Assembly: GCF_032884065.1 (NCBI RefSeq)
Contig: NC_088873.1
Coordinates: forward strand, 39,677,577 to 39,741,576
Reading direction: 5' to 3'
DNA length: 64,000 nt
From: Artemia franciscana
Taxonomy: Eukaryota; Arthropoda; Branchiopoda; Anostraca; Artemiidae
A model generated the notes under the pieces. It was not told the origin of the DNA, made no database searches, and worked only from the letters and a program-made list of their open reading frames with translations. Position numbers and translations under genes: made by a program. Below are positions 1-10,974 of the stretch, piece after piece. Each line of letters opens with the position of its first letter. Positions within the stretch are counted from its first letter, which is position 1.

Positions 1-522
1 GGTGTGCTTCGCCGATTTAAAAACCTAGTATCCTATAACATACTTCAGTTACTTTATTTTGCTATTTTTTACCCGTATATTTGCTATGGTTGCTCTTTAT
101 GGGCTAGTAATTTTGTATCATGTTATAAAACAATCCAAAAATTCCAAAATAAAGCCTTTAAACTTTTATCACCTAAAACTTTATTTACTCATAATATTAA
201 TGAACTTCATACTAAGAATCATCTTTTTGATATTTCAAAAACAAGAGACTGCCAAGTTAGTATTTTCACATATAAATTTATTAATAATACACTTCCCTCT
301 TCTTTCGAAAATTTTTTCTACATTAATTGTGATCTTCATAACTACGATACACGAGGGGCATCAAATCTGGTACACCCATTTAGAAATACGGCTAGAGCTT
401 CTTTCGTGATTAGAAATTTTGCCCCCTCTGTATGGGATATAATTCCAATAAAAATAAGAAATTCGAGTCATTTGGCTTCCTTCAAGGCTGTTGTTAAGAG
501 ATTGTTCCTTGCAAAAGAATAG
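1..522 (+). CDS. Non-LTR retrotransposon ORF2, C-terminal end only (CR1/L2-like)
   Basis: The frame is already open at base 1, so this is the tail of a reverse transcriptase ORF cut by the window edge, not a gene with its own start. About 173 codons are visible. They match the conserved region after the polymerase domain in Jockey-superfamily LINEs: LLYFAIFYPYICYGCSLW (the thumb-side segment usually read as LYxALFxPHLxYGIxLWG), then QNKAFKLL, LPSSFENFF, HNYDTRGASN and finally FAPSVWDIIPIKIRNS with SFKAVVKRLF. It ends at TAA. There is no internal stop in the visible part, so this copy may be fairly young. Clade assignment (CR1, L2, Rex1 or Daphne) is inference; the motif set is shared among them. 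Confidence 0.8.
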   Translation, partial: GVLRRFKNLVSYNILQLLYFAIFYPYICYGCSLWASNFVSCYKTIQKFQNKAFKLLSPKTLFTHNINELHTKNHLFDISKTRDCQVSIFTYKFINNTLPSSFENFFYINCDLHNYDTRGASNLVHPFRNTARASFVIRNFAPSVWDIIPIKIRNSSHLASFKAVVKRLFLAKE

Positions 523-706
523 TATGGTAATGATGCAAAAGTATAGTAATAATGCGTGAATGTCATAAGTAGAATCTTTGTTTGTAGTAATATGTAGAGT
601 AGAGATGACTGCCACCTGCTGCCAACAAGCCCCTCGGGGCTTTCTCAGCAGGTGTAGCAAAATGTTTTGTATACATGTTTTTGAAATAAATTAATCTAAT
701 CTAATC
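1..706 (+). mobile_element. LINE 3' end with 3' UTR hairpin and TAATC tail
   Basis: The ORF is followed by a 184-bp 3' UTR. At 613-654 there is a two-part hairpin: CACCTGCTG (613-621) pairs with CAGCAGGTG (646-654), and an inner stem of AAGCCC/GGGCTT closes on CTCG. The element ends in short direct repeats of TAATC at 691-706. A hairpin followed by a short microsatellite tail is the usual 3' end of CR1/L2-type LINEs, where the RT recognises the 3' structure. The 5' part lies outside the window. Confidence 0.75.
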
Positions 707-1519
707 ATAAACGTTCCATCCTGGATCAATAAATCTAAAGGATAAAACTTTTCTACATACAAATTTCATTAATAAAACAAATTTATAAGCATTATTAAAA
801 CACAGATAAAAGCAGTTAAAAGACAACAAACGATAAACAAAACATGAAAAAAACTTATAAAGGATGAAATATAAGCAGAAAGAACAATGAATTACAGAAG
901 GGTAGAGGTCCTAGCAACCAATTCCAGAGGGGAGGATTGGTATTAGAGGTAAATTTAAGCCCTATTAAGAGCTATATCTGAGAGCTTTTACTGAAAACAT
1001 TGCGTTTCTTTGAGCCAAGACTATGCACCTCCTCCGGCTGAAAAGCGCACATTTGAATAACATTTTCTCGTCAAATTTCACACAATCTCGTTGGAGGTCA
1101 ATTTGAGCCACATTAAGATATTTTTTAGGGGTTTTAATGGAAATTCCTCGTTTCTTTGACTGAGCGTTAAGTTTCATTCCCTCTTCAGTCGAAAAAATTT
1201 CTTTTAACACCTTTTAGCTTAACTTCAAGCTGTAGCGTATGCTAGTCCAAACAGTTCACACCCCTGTGACAATATGTGGGTAGCCCACCCTATCAATAAA
1301 TTCCTGAAGGGGAGTATTGCTATTAGAGATAAACTTAAACCATATTAAGAGTTATTTCTGAGGGACGAATCCCTAATTTCTTTGACTTGGTGTTAGGTTA
1401 GGTTAGATTTGTTAGATTTCAGTCACCCCACCACCAAAAATTTGTTTAACATCTCCACCTTAACTTTAAGCCTTAGAACTTGATAGTCAATGTAATTCAC
1501 GCTACTGTGGCAATATATG

Positions 1520-2335
1520 GCTACCCCATGGCGCCCCAATGATGCATGTTATCATTCATAAGACAGTTTCAAGATATTTTCATAATAAAAACATAATTTA
1601 ATTCCATTGATCCATGTTTTCGTAAGCCAACCTTCCGTGATACACTGAGTCAATTTACGCCACCGTGTCACACTATGGCTGGCCCCTTGGCACCCTCTTG
1701 TTACTCCTAAGACATTTTTCAGATATTTTCCTGATAAAAATCACGCATTTAATCTATTAATTCATGTTCTTTTGCAAGCCAACGCTCCATGATATACCAT
1801 TTCAATTCACGCCACCGTGTCACACTACGAGTGGCCCAATGGCAACCGCTCATCATCCCTAAGACATTTTCCAAATATTTTCATGATAAAGATATAATTT
1901 AAATCCAGTTGTTCATCAGCCAACCCTCCGTGATGCACCACTTCAATTTATACCACCCTGTCACACTATGACCGGCCCCTGGCACCTCCTCATCTTTCCT
2001 AAGACATTTTCCAGATTTTTTCATGTTAAAAATAAAATTTTAAATCCATTGATTCATGTTTTAGCAACCAAACCCTCCGTGACACACTGTCAATTCACAC
2101 CACCGTATCACACTATGACTGGCCTCATGGCACCCCCTCACCATTTCTAAGACATTTTCAGTATATTTTCCTGTTAAAAATCATATATTAAATCCATTTG
2201 TTCGTGTTTTTTACAAACCAACCCACCGTGTTATACCATGTCATTTCACGCCACCATGCCACACCATGACTGCCTCTTTGGCACCCTCTGGTATCCCCTG
2301 ATCATTCCTAAGACGTTTCTAGATACTTTTTTTCA
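1520..2335. repeat. Tandem repeat, about 150-bp units, 5-6 degenerate copies
   Basis: Units recur on the phrase GTCACACTATGACTGGCCCC, followed by GGCACC and CCTAAGACATTTTC. These phrases fall near 1668, 1828, 1960, 2107 and 2258, so spacing is 135-160 bp. The block lies inside the left arm of the foldback element; the right arm has only one unit, at about 3960-4060. Confidence 0.7.
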
Positions 2336-2959
2336 ATAAGGTGATCACCCATTCTGCTTCTGATCGTCGGCTACAACGGTTTCACCTCCGATTCTGCTGG
2401 CTTCCACCCCAGTCAAACCGACTCCAGCTCCCACTATACCTCTCTGATCCTAACTCCAAATCTGGCTCTGGTTGCGTCAGCTCTAGACTACATTTCTGCC
2501 CTCGATTCCACCAATTCCGCTCCAAGTTCCGCTAATTCCCAGATTTTGTATGCGGCTGCCTCTGTGGTAATTTATGGCTGGTAAATGGTACCCCTCTGGC
2601 ACATATTATCACGCCTGAGAGTTTTTCAGCCTTTTTCCCACAAAAACAGCTTTATAAACTAAAAATACCATTGTTTTTCATTTGAACAGCGGAGACTTAC
2701 CATTTTATTGTTAGATCGCAATGTTTCAAGATAATTCCCTGTCTGTTGCACTCAATGGCTAGCAAATGGCATCCTCTGGTGTGCGTTATCATACCTAAAG
2801 TATATTCAGCCATTTTCCTGCAAATATATCCGTTTACACTAGAATTGATCTTTTAAACTTAATGAAAAACCCTCAATAACGTCTCTTCTGATGACTCGCG
2901 CCAATTGAGGTCAGCTTTGGCACAACGTACCACCCCTGTGACACTCTGGTGCAAGTCCT

Positions 2960-3560
2960 AAAAGTCACGAATCCTTATTACAAAATACAGAATACTTAAT
3001 ACAAAAGAAAAAAGGTAATTCTTACTTACAAAACAAAAACTACATCCTAAAAGATCACTAATTCTTCTTATAAAATATAAAATACCTCTTACAAAGCGAA
3101 AAATTTTTCTTACAAAACAAAATACGTACTAAGAAATCATACATTCTTCTTACAAAATAGAAAATACTTTTTACAAAACAAAGTTTGGGACTGTTTAGGA
3201 TGTATTTTTTTAAAAGAATTTTTGGTTTTGTAAGAAGTATTTTGTATGATGTAACAATAAATTGTGATATCTTTGGATTTATTCTTGTTTAAAGAATTAT
3301 TTTTTGCTTTTGTAAAAAGTATCATGTATGTTGTAAGAAGAATTTTGTATTTTGTAGAACAACCTGTGATTTTGTTATGTATTTTTGTTTTGTATGAATT
3401 ATTTTTTGTTTTATAAGAAGTAATTTGTAAGAAAATTTTTTGATTTCTTAAGATGAATTTTTGTATGTTTTGTAAGAATTATTTTTTATTTTGTAAGAAT
3501 TATTTTTCGTTTTGTAATAAGTATTTCGTGTTTTGTAATAAGAGTTTGTGATTTTTTAGA
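2960..3560. repeat. Degenerate AT-rich minisatellite at the foldback centre
   Basis: The left half is built of variants of TTCTTACAAAACAAAAAATAC; the right half is the complementary TTTGTAAGAAGTATTTTGT. The switch of strand near 3190-3230 marks the axis of the palindrome. Short ORFs here have lysine/asparagine-rich low-complexity translations and are not genes. Confidence 0.6.
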
Positions 3561-4559
3561 ATTTGCGTCCAAGGGTTCATAGGAGTGGTATATTGTGTCA
3601 ACGCTAGCCTCAATTGGCAGTAGTCGTCAGAAGAGACGCTATTGATGGTTTTCATTATATTTAAACGATCGAATATAATTTAAACGGATATTTTTACAGG
3701 AAAATGGTTGAAAATGCTTTAGGTGTGATAATGCACACGAGAGGGTGCCACATTCTAGCCATTGAGTGCCACGGGCTGGGAATCGCCGTTGAACATTGCA
3801 ATCTAATAACAAAGTGGCAAGTTTCCGCTGTTCAAATAAAAAAAGGCCAATGGTCATTTTTAGTTCATAAAGTTATTTGAAAAAAGGTTGAAAACCCTTA
3901 GCTTTATAATTTGTTCCATTAATCATAAAAATATGATTTAATGGAATTAAATCATATTTTTAACATTAAAATATCTGGAAAATGTCTTAGGAATAATAAT
4001 ATTATCATCGGGGTGCACTGAAAGAGCCAAATATTACCACGGTGGTGTGAATTGCTTAGACTAACATGTTTTAAGTTTAAAGTTAAGGTGATGGTGTTAA
4101 ATGAATTTTTCAACGGTGGGGTGACTGAAATCTAATACCCAGACAAAAAATGTGGGATTTTCATTAAGGCCGTGATTAAGTGAACTTGAAAACATCAAGC
4201 TTCAAAATTGAAGTGAGGTTAGCCTTCTTTCTTTTGATTCTCTAGAGACCGTTGGTTGTCAAAACTTCAAATAGCACTAATTATCAAGTCTTGTCAAAGG
4301 TTGTGATTGACAGCTTCCTTTGGTGAGATGTTTAAGCCGAGAAATAGTTATATATTTGGCTAGGTCAAAATAAAATTTTATTAGTTAAAGTAAAATAAAA
4401 ATTTTAAATTCTAAGATTTAAATTTATTTAAAAATTCTTTAATTTTTTTAATTTTTTACTTAAAATTTAAGTAAAAATTAATTTTATTAGTTAAAGATAT
4501 ACGCAACTTACAAATTAGCTTACGTAAAGAAACTTCTGTATTCTCATATTTTTATTGCA

Positions 4560-5412
4560 TATATGAGGGGGTTCACCCCCTCGTCAGTACCTCACTCTTC
4601 ACGCTAAAGCTTAAATTTTGTCCCAATTTCTTAAGAATGACCCCTGAATAACAAAAGCCGTAGAATAAATAGTTGAAATTTCTAAAAATACTTTAACGTA
4701 AAGAGCGAGGTATTAGGAGGTGAGCCCCTCATATGCGTAATAATTTCTGTTCCTTTTAACAGAAATTATTATGGAATATTAACAGGAATTAATATTTACA
4801 AGAAAATAATAACAGGGATATTCTGTTCCTTTCAGTTGAAAAACTTTGCCATATTTATTTTTTCATTGTTTTTTTAAATAATGCTAGAAAATCCTGCGCT
4901 CCCTTCATGGAAATTTTCTTCCCCAATGACAAATTCCTCCGTGAAAATTTCCCCCAACATATCCCCCTCTTCTCAACCCCTGCCCCCAACCAAATGAAAA
5001 CGCCCCAGAAAACGCCTGTACACTTCCCAATAACCAGTACTATATGTAAGCACTGGTCAGTGTTAGTAACCTGTAGCCCCTCCCACGGGGACTGTGGGGG
5101 AGTAGGTCATCCCAAACGGCATAGTTGTAAGGATTGTCGACTACGCTGAATAAAATGGCTATCTCAGAATTTTGATCCGATAACTTTGGGAAAATAATTA
5201 GCGTGCGACGGGGGCCTAGGCGCCCTCCGATTTTTTCGGTCACTTAAAAAGGGCACTAGAACTTTTCATTTCCGTTAGAATGAACCCTATCGCAATATTC
5301 TAGGACCACTGGGTCGATACGATCACCCCTGGAAAAAAAAAAAAAAAACAAATAAACACAAATCCGTGATCTGCCTTCTGACAAAAAATACAAAATTCCA
5401 CATTTTTAAACA
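4560..5412 (+). repeat. Family A repeat copy, partial
   Basis: It matches the family best seen at 37380-39030: blocks reading ATATGAGGGGGTTCACCCCC, then a stretch on the theme of CCTCACTCTTCACGCTAAAG, then a pyrimidine-rich block, then ATTTTGATCCG and a GGGGGCCTAGGCGCCCTCC block. Open frames here (for example 4907-5149) are shadows of repeat sequence that recur in other family A copies, not genes. Confidence 0.65.
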
Positions 5413-6480
5413 GTTCGTGGTAACGAACTGTAGTAAGGAGCGACTAGGCTCAATAGTAACGAAATTCTAAAAAAATGGAATTTTGATACCAATATTTATA
5501 TCAAAAGAATGGCATTTTAATGCTGATTTTAAATATATCAGTTTTATCAAGAATAGTCTTACCCATCAAAAGTTACGAGCCTGAAAATATTTGCCTCATT
5601 TTAGAAAATAGTTGGAAACACCCCCTAAAAGTTATACGATCTTAACGGCAATCACACCATCAGATTCAGCGTAACAGAGAACCTTGTTGTAGAAGTTTCA
5701 AGCCCCAATCTATAAAAATGTGGAATTTCGCATTTTGTGCCAGAGGACAAATCACGGATGCGTGTTTATTTGTTGTTTTTTTTTTCCAGGGGCGATGGGA
5801 AATTGGAGGGCACCTAGGCTCCCTCCCACGTCATTTTTCCCCAAAGTTGCCTGATCAAAATTCTGAGATAGCCATTTTATTCATCATAGCCGAAAAACCC
5901 AATAACTATGTCTTTGGGGACGACTTGCTCACCCGCAGTCCCCGTGGGAGGGGCTGCAAGTTACAATCTTTGACCTGTGTGTACATATAGTAATGGCTAC
6001 TAACAAGTGTACATACGTTTTCAGGGGGATTTTTTTGGTTTGAGGGGGGGATATTTGAGGGGAGAGGGTTACCGGGGAGGATTTTTCCATGAGGAACTTC
6101 TCATGGGGGAAGAGACTTTCAATGGAGGGGGTGCAGGATTTTCTAGCATTATTTAAAAAAAAAAAACAATGAAAAAATAAACATGAAAAGTTTTTTTTTT
6201 CTACTGAAAGTGAGAAGCAGCATTAAAACTTAAAACAAACAGAAATTATTACGCATGTGAGGGGTCTACCTCCTCTTAATACCTCGCTCTTTACGCTAAA
6301 GCATTTTTAGTGATTTCAACTATTTATTCTACGGCCTTTGTAATTCAGGGGTCATTCTTAAGGAATTGGGACAAAATTTAAGCTTTATTATCAAGAGCAA
6401 GGCATCAACGAGGAGTGAGCCCCCTCATATACGCAATAAAAATATACGAATATTGAAGTTCGCTACGTAATTTAATTCGT
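5413..6480 (-). repeat. Family A repeat copy, reverse orientation
   Basis: It begins with the family's terminal hairpin CAGTTCG-TGGTAA-CGAACTG (5413-5432), followed by TAGTAAGGAGCGAC. It then runs through the same blocks as the + copies but inverted. It is head to head with the preceding copy. A 90-codon ORF at 5718-5990 lies in repeat sequence and is not considered a gene. Confidence 0.65.
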
Positions 6481-6749
6481 AAGTTACGTATATTCTTTAC
6501 TTACGAAGACGTTAGTAAAAATAATAAGTAAATGATGCCTTTTTAAGTAATCAAAAATAGGAGGGCAACTAGGCCTCCTCCCTCGCTCCTTTTTTCTCAA
6601 AATCTTCCGATGAAAACTGTGAAAACGCCATTTAGCCTCAAAAAATTAATATGCAAATTTCGTTTTGATTATTTATATGTGGAGAGCCAAGATCAAACCG
6701 TGCTTTAATTCAAAGACGTCCAAAAATTTAAAAAAAAGTTTGTTTAAAT

Positions 6750-6986
6750 GAAAGTAAGGAGCGACATTAAAACTTAAAACGAACAGAAATTACTCTGTAT
6801 ATGAAAGGGGCTTTTCTTCCTCAACACCCCGCTCTTTACGCTAAAGCTTGACTCTTTCTCTTAACTCTACATTTTAAAACAGTAAAAAACTTTAGCGTAA
6901 AAAGCGGGGCGTTGAAGAGAAAATGCCCATTTCATATACGGAGTAATTTCTGATCGTTTTAAGTTTTAATGTCGCTCCTTACTTTC
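6750..6986. repeat. Family A hairpin module (about 98-bp arms)
   Basis: Arms at 6750-6847 and 6890-6986 are inverted copies of each other. They run from GAAAGTAAGGAGCGACATT inward to CGCTAAAG, with a 42-bp AT-rich loop. A second copy is at 37391-37634, and half copies occur at about 10985-11062, 20115-20290 and 31850-31885. If transcribed it would fold into a long, nearly perfect hairpin. Confidence 0.7.
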
Positions 6987-7135
6987 ACTTAAAAAAACTT
7001 TTTTTTTTTGTTTAATTCTAGATAGGAGCTTGAAACTACAGTAGGATTCTCTGATACGCTGAATCTAGTGGTGTAAATTTCGTTAAGGTTCTATGATTTT
7101 TACGGGTTGTTTCCTCCTCACCTGTGCTTCCAAAC

Positions 7136-7450
7136 TTAAGTCTCTAGATCGTGCACGAAAAATGCAGGATCAAAAATCCATCGGCAATCCTTCAATTCGT
7201 CGCAATCCAAGTTTCTACCACCAGTCACGATCCGGTAGGGCAACGGGGAAGAAGCTACGGGGTTCTGCTCCGCCTCAAGGTTTGTCGCTTGACCTAAATC
7301 TCTTGACTTGTGTAGTTCTTCAGCGTACCGCATTATTAGGTATTTTGGATATCCACATCTACCAAGCTCCAAATACTTTTTACAAAGGCGCTGTCTATGT
7401 GTGGTAACACTTTTAAGAAGTATACCTCGCTTTGATTTAATTTCCCCCAT
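7136..7450 (-). other. Unrecognised ORF, 104 codons, inside the TTAA element
   Basis: It lies in the only stretch of the nested element that is not recognisable repeat (7090-7990). Its opposite strand is also open for 104 codons. The predicted protein is cysteine-poor, with a basic N-terminus and a mixed C-terminal half; I see no domain. No splice sites or conserved motif support it as an exon. It could be a captured fragment or chance. Confidence 0.15.
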
Positions 7451-8668
7451 GATTTCAGCTTTGTGTGCACAGCTTTACTGAAGGCTCCTGACTATTTCTC
7501 ATTTCTAGGTTTCTTCATTGCATTGAAATAATTTATGAAAATTTCACACTCTATTAACAAGCACCTGATTATACCAGCTTGTCATTTTGGTCTCTTGGGG
7601 GTATTATCGGCGATCTGAAACGATTCTTTCTGGCAACCGACTTGTAAAAATTTCAGGTAGCTGAAAATATTCTAGGGGACTGTTAGAAAACAGGAAAATA
7701 AATCGAAAAATGGTTCCAATCATCTTACAGGTTATTGTCTTCTGCTCATGATAGTACCGATTTTGTTCTAAAAGCAATATCCTTTATCGAGTACACTTGC
7801 GAAAAAGACCTAGGCATTTTCTAAGATTTCTAAGCAATTAGAGAAAATAGAGCAAAATCCTTTCAAACATTTTGTAGCATCTTCAAGAAGCTATGGCCTG
7901 ATATTAAAAGCGGCATCTTCCGCCAATGAATACTTGAGTACTTTTTAAAAATAAATTTTCAATTTAACATGGGATTTTCGAGTTCCATCAGTTCACTTAA
8001 TCACGGCCTTAAGACTCCCGAAAATAACTCATAGTAAGGTTTAAATGTATCTCTAATAGCAACCGTCCTCCTCTTGAATTGGTTGCTAGGGTGGGCTAGC
8101 CACATATTGTCACGGTGGCGTGAATTGTTTGAACTAACATGATCTACAGCTTAAAGTTAAGCTGAGAGGTGTTAAAAGAACTTTTTTAGAAAGAGGAGGG
8201 AGTGAAATTTAAGGCCCAGTCAAAGAAACGAGGTATTTTCATTAAAAGCAATCAAAAATGTCTTAATGTGGCTTAAATTTACCTCTAACGAGATAATGTG
8301 AAATTTGATGAGAAAATATTCAAATATGCGCTTGTCAACGGGAGGGAGGTGCATAGTCTTGGCTCAAGGAAACGAGGCATCTTCATTAAAAGTTCTTAGA
8401 AATAGCTCTTAATAGGGCTTAAATCTTCCTCTAATATCAATCCTCCCCTCTGGAATTGTTTGCTGGGACCCCTACCCTTCTTTAATACATGATTTTTCTT
8501 GCTTATATTTTATTCTTCATAAATTTTTTCATTTTTTGGTGTTTTCGTTTGTTGTGTTAACTTTTTTTCTGTGTTTTAATAATAGATATAAATTTGCATT
8601 TATTAATAGAATTTTTATCTAGAAAAGTTTGTAATCTTTAGATTTATTAATCCAAGATGATACCTCAA

Positions 8669-9239
8669 TACGTAATCATTTACGTAATGAAATATCTAAA
8701 GCCAATGCTACTTAACATCAGCTTTGTTACTTAACCTGTCTAGGTTGCGTTAGAATATTAATAGAATGTAACAGGCAACTATAAAAATCTAATATAGCAA
8801 AAATCAATAGGATTGGGACGCTTTTGCTCTCAAGTGGAAATGGCTGGAAACATTTGAATCATTTAGTCATTTTATTATGCTTGAACAGGGGATTCTCCTT
8901 GCGTGCAATAGGTTATCATGTAGAATGTATTACTTGATTCAAAATATTAAAAAAGCGCTCATAGTCCTGGTGTCTAGGTTGCAGTTCTATTTTCGAATCC
9001 TAATGTGTACATAAAATCTTTAGTTAGTCAAGGTTTCCGTAGAAAAATGCATTGAAAGAATAACAAATCTCATAAAGTATTATTTGACATCCCGCGTTTC
9101 CATCATCATTAAGTAACACCAACTTGTGTGTCCTCCTCAGTTACAAGCGGGGATCCCCCACAGACCCTGAAGAAACTTTTCACGTTAGGATGCGTCATTC
9201 TTAACACTGGTAAACTTTCCCCATTACGTAAGAACTAAA
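8669..9239. other. AT-rich spacer, nothing recognised
   Basis: There is no ORF above 60 codons with a plausible domain and no clear repeat unit. Confidence 0.4.
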
Positions 9240-9425
9240 AAAATCTTGAAAAATGTCTTGGAAAGAAACGTCTCTACATGTCTGGAAACACGTCTTGACG
9301 AAACGGATTGCAGAAAAATGTTCTAAAAACATCTTGAAGTGTCTTGAAAAATATCTTGAAGAAAACATGTTTTGAAATGTCATCAAACGTCTTGAAAAAC
9401 ACCTTGAAAAAAAACTGTCTTTGAA
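9240..9425. repeat. Degenerate minisatellite on the unit ACGTCTTGAAAA
   Basis: There are ten or more imperfect copies of CTTGAAAA, usually preceded by ACGT or ACAT, at about 11-24 bp spacing. The 61-codon minus-strand ORF here is a by-product. The same motif appears inverted at about 18490-18620. Confidence 0.6.
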
Positions 9426-9439
9426 AACTCCCTCACTTG

Positions 9440-9625
9440 ATTTATGAACTCTAAGATTCCCTAGTACGTAACAATAAAAAAACTATGATGTAGCAACGAA
9501 ACCCTAGTACGTAACAACCGAAGTAAACTCTCCCTATTAGGCAATCAGCACCTGCATCTCTTAGAAAGCATTCCCTATGACGTAACAAAAACTTGCATCT
9601 CGAAGAAGTATAATAACACCTGTGT
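9440..9625. repeat. Degenerate minisatellite on CCCTANTACGTAACAA
   Basis: There are four to five loose copies of a 35-45-bp unit containing CCCTAGTACGTAACAA and CACCTGCATCTC. The same motif occurs at 19890-20060, and in inverse orientation at 18040-18490. Confidence 0.55.
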
Positions 9626-9639
9626 CTTGAGGGAATCGT

Positions 9640-10640
9640 CGGTCAGCTTAAATCATTCAATAAAGAAAGGAGTAGTAGGTATAGGTTCATTTAAAAGCAG
9701 AGGGCTGTCACTGCTGTCGAGAGCTTCAAAACATCTACTGGAGTGCTACAAGGTTGCTTACTATCATAGAAGCTGTTCAATCTCTTCCTACATGCAGCCC
9801 TCTCACTCACAGACAACCCGTCTGGCGCCCTTGTCGGAGGAGTATTGATAGACAAACTAGCATATGTCGATGACATAGACTTAATAGCCGAGTCCCTTCA
9901 AGACCTTAAATCTCGGGCTAACAGCGCTCACTCGTCTACCTTCTTCGAGATGGCCATCAACACCTCAAAAACGAAAGCTATACACTGCTCACGCAAGCCC
10001 GATTCACAGGTAAATCTCTGCCTTCAGCTTGGCGGAGATGTTATTGAGTGGGTAGAATGCTGCATCTACCTAGGGAGCTTACTTACTTCTGATAACAACC
10101 AACTCAAAGACATCAAGAGACGCCTGACACTTGCGAACTCCAGTTTTAATGCCCTGATGCCCATCTGGAGGAATAAGAGTTTATCAACAATCCTCAAAAC
10201 GAGACTTTTCTACTCCCTCATTATTCTGATTGCCATCTATACCTATGAGTCCCGGAGGCATAAAACAAACGATCAGTGTCACCTAGCTGCCTTTGAACCA
10301 AGTCTCCAATTCCAAGCTTTTCCATAATCTGAAAGTCAAACTAACAATACTGGATAAAATAAAACTACAGCAACTCAAATGCTCACTACGGCAAGGATAT
10401 GCTCAACGCCTGGGTAGCACTCGTCTTCCAAAGATAGCCATCGATGGGTGAGTACATGGTTCTCACCCCAGGGGTCGCTTACGAAGAGCTGGAAAGAAAC
10501 TTTTTCACCTATAACCTGCCACAACTCCTCGCCTGGCCGACAACAAAAGCACCTACAGGAGGTATATCAATCAACTGGTTAATGAAGAGGTCTCAGAACG
10601 ACCTTAGAGGACGGACAGGACTTAAGTCAAGTTAGTCAAG
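9640..10640 (+). pseudogene. RTE-like non-LTR reverse transcriptase fragment, broken
   Basis: The longest open piece is 9845-10327. It carries the RT catalytic box as LAYVDDIDLIAES (normally FADDI) and then MAINTSKTKAI, VECCIYLGSLL and DIKRRLTLANSSFNALMPIW, the standard order in RTE-type LINEs. Just upstream, 9727-9850 encodes TSTGVLQGCLLS and then, in a shifted frame, FNLFLHAALSLTDNP, the segment that precedes the catalytic box; a stop and frameshift at about 9770 separate them. Downstream, 10380-10640 carries the degraded C-terminal end (LPKIAIDG, then AATTPRLADNKSTYR in another frame). The endonuclease and most of the RT are missing. This is a dead 5'-truncated copy. Confidence 0.75.
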
Positions 10641-10974
10641 TCAGTCATTAAGCATTAAATTAAGCACTAACTACATTAAATAATAGCACAAAAAACCAAC
10701 AAGTTGAAAAGGGAAGATATAGGAAAAAAGAGAAGGGAGGAGAGAAGGCGGACGAGAGGCTAGTTTAAGTTAAAGAACCTACATAATCTCTTAATATTGT
10801 TGACCATGGCGCTGCCTATTAAACAATACAGGATTAAAAATACAACAAATATATAAGATAAATAAATATAATAGATATACAACACAATTTTACAACATAA
10901 ATAGTATGCATCCTATGTCGGCAAGACTTTCAATCAAGGCGGGTATCATAACAGGATTTTCTCCCGAAGATTTT
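10640..10974. other. AT-rich spacer, nothing recognised
   Basis: Low-complexity A-rich sequence follows the LINE fragment and may include its decayed 3' tail. No gene is seen. Confidence 0.4.

Larger units (their letters stand above)
4168..8008. mobile_element. TTAA-flanked DNA element nested in the foldback right arm
   Basis: The left end reads TTAA then GGCCGTGATTAAGTGAAC (4164-4185). The right end is its exact inverse followed by TTAA (GTTCACTTAATCACGGCC, 7991-8008, then TTAA at 8009-8012). The foldback arm continues seamlessly outside both ends, so these are true insertion boundaries with a TTAA target duplication. TTAA targeting is typical of piggyBac-type elements, but the termini do not start with the CCC usual in piggyBac, and no piggyBac transposase is recognisable inside. 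The 3841-bp interior is mainly two opposed family A copies, a family A hairpin and a unique stretch (7090-7990). Confidence 0.7.
715..8668. mobile_element. Large foldback (inverted-repeat) element, interrupted by a nested element
   Basis: The sequence at 715-1350 reappears inverted at about 8013-8668, and 1380-1540 and 2570-2960 reappear inverted at about 4000-4150 and 3560-3900. Removing the nested element at 4168-8008 restores one continuous palindrome of about 4.1 kb centred near 3.2 kb. The left arm is longer because it carries an expanded tandem block (1520-2335) that is single-copy in the right arm. No transposase ORF is visible, so it is presumably non-autonomous. A third copy of the outer arm is at 19195-19775. 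Boundaries are set by eye from where the inverted match ends and are good to about 20 bp. Confidence 0.7.

Noticed and set aside
2341..2535. A 64-codon ORF with a GC-richer, Ser/Pro-rich translation
   Set aside because: It lies between foldback tandem units, starts without ATG support, has no motif and no splice signals.
4907..6000. ORFs of 67-90 codons on both strands (4907-5149, 5040-5243, 5718-5990)
   Set aside because: The same translations recur in other family A copies with indels and stops, and they come from opposed repeat copies. No domain is visible.
4168..8008. Calling the TTAA element piggyBac
   Set aside because: The TTAA duplication fits, but the termini do not start CCC and no piggyBac transposase motif is visible, so it is left unclassified.
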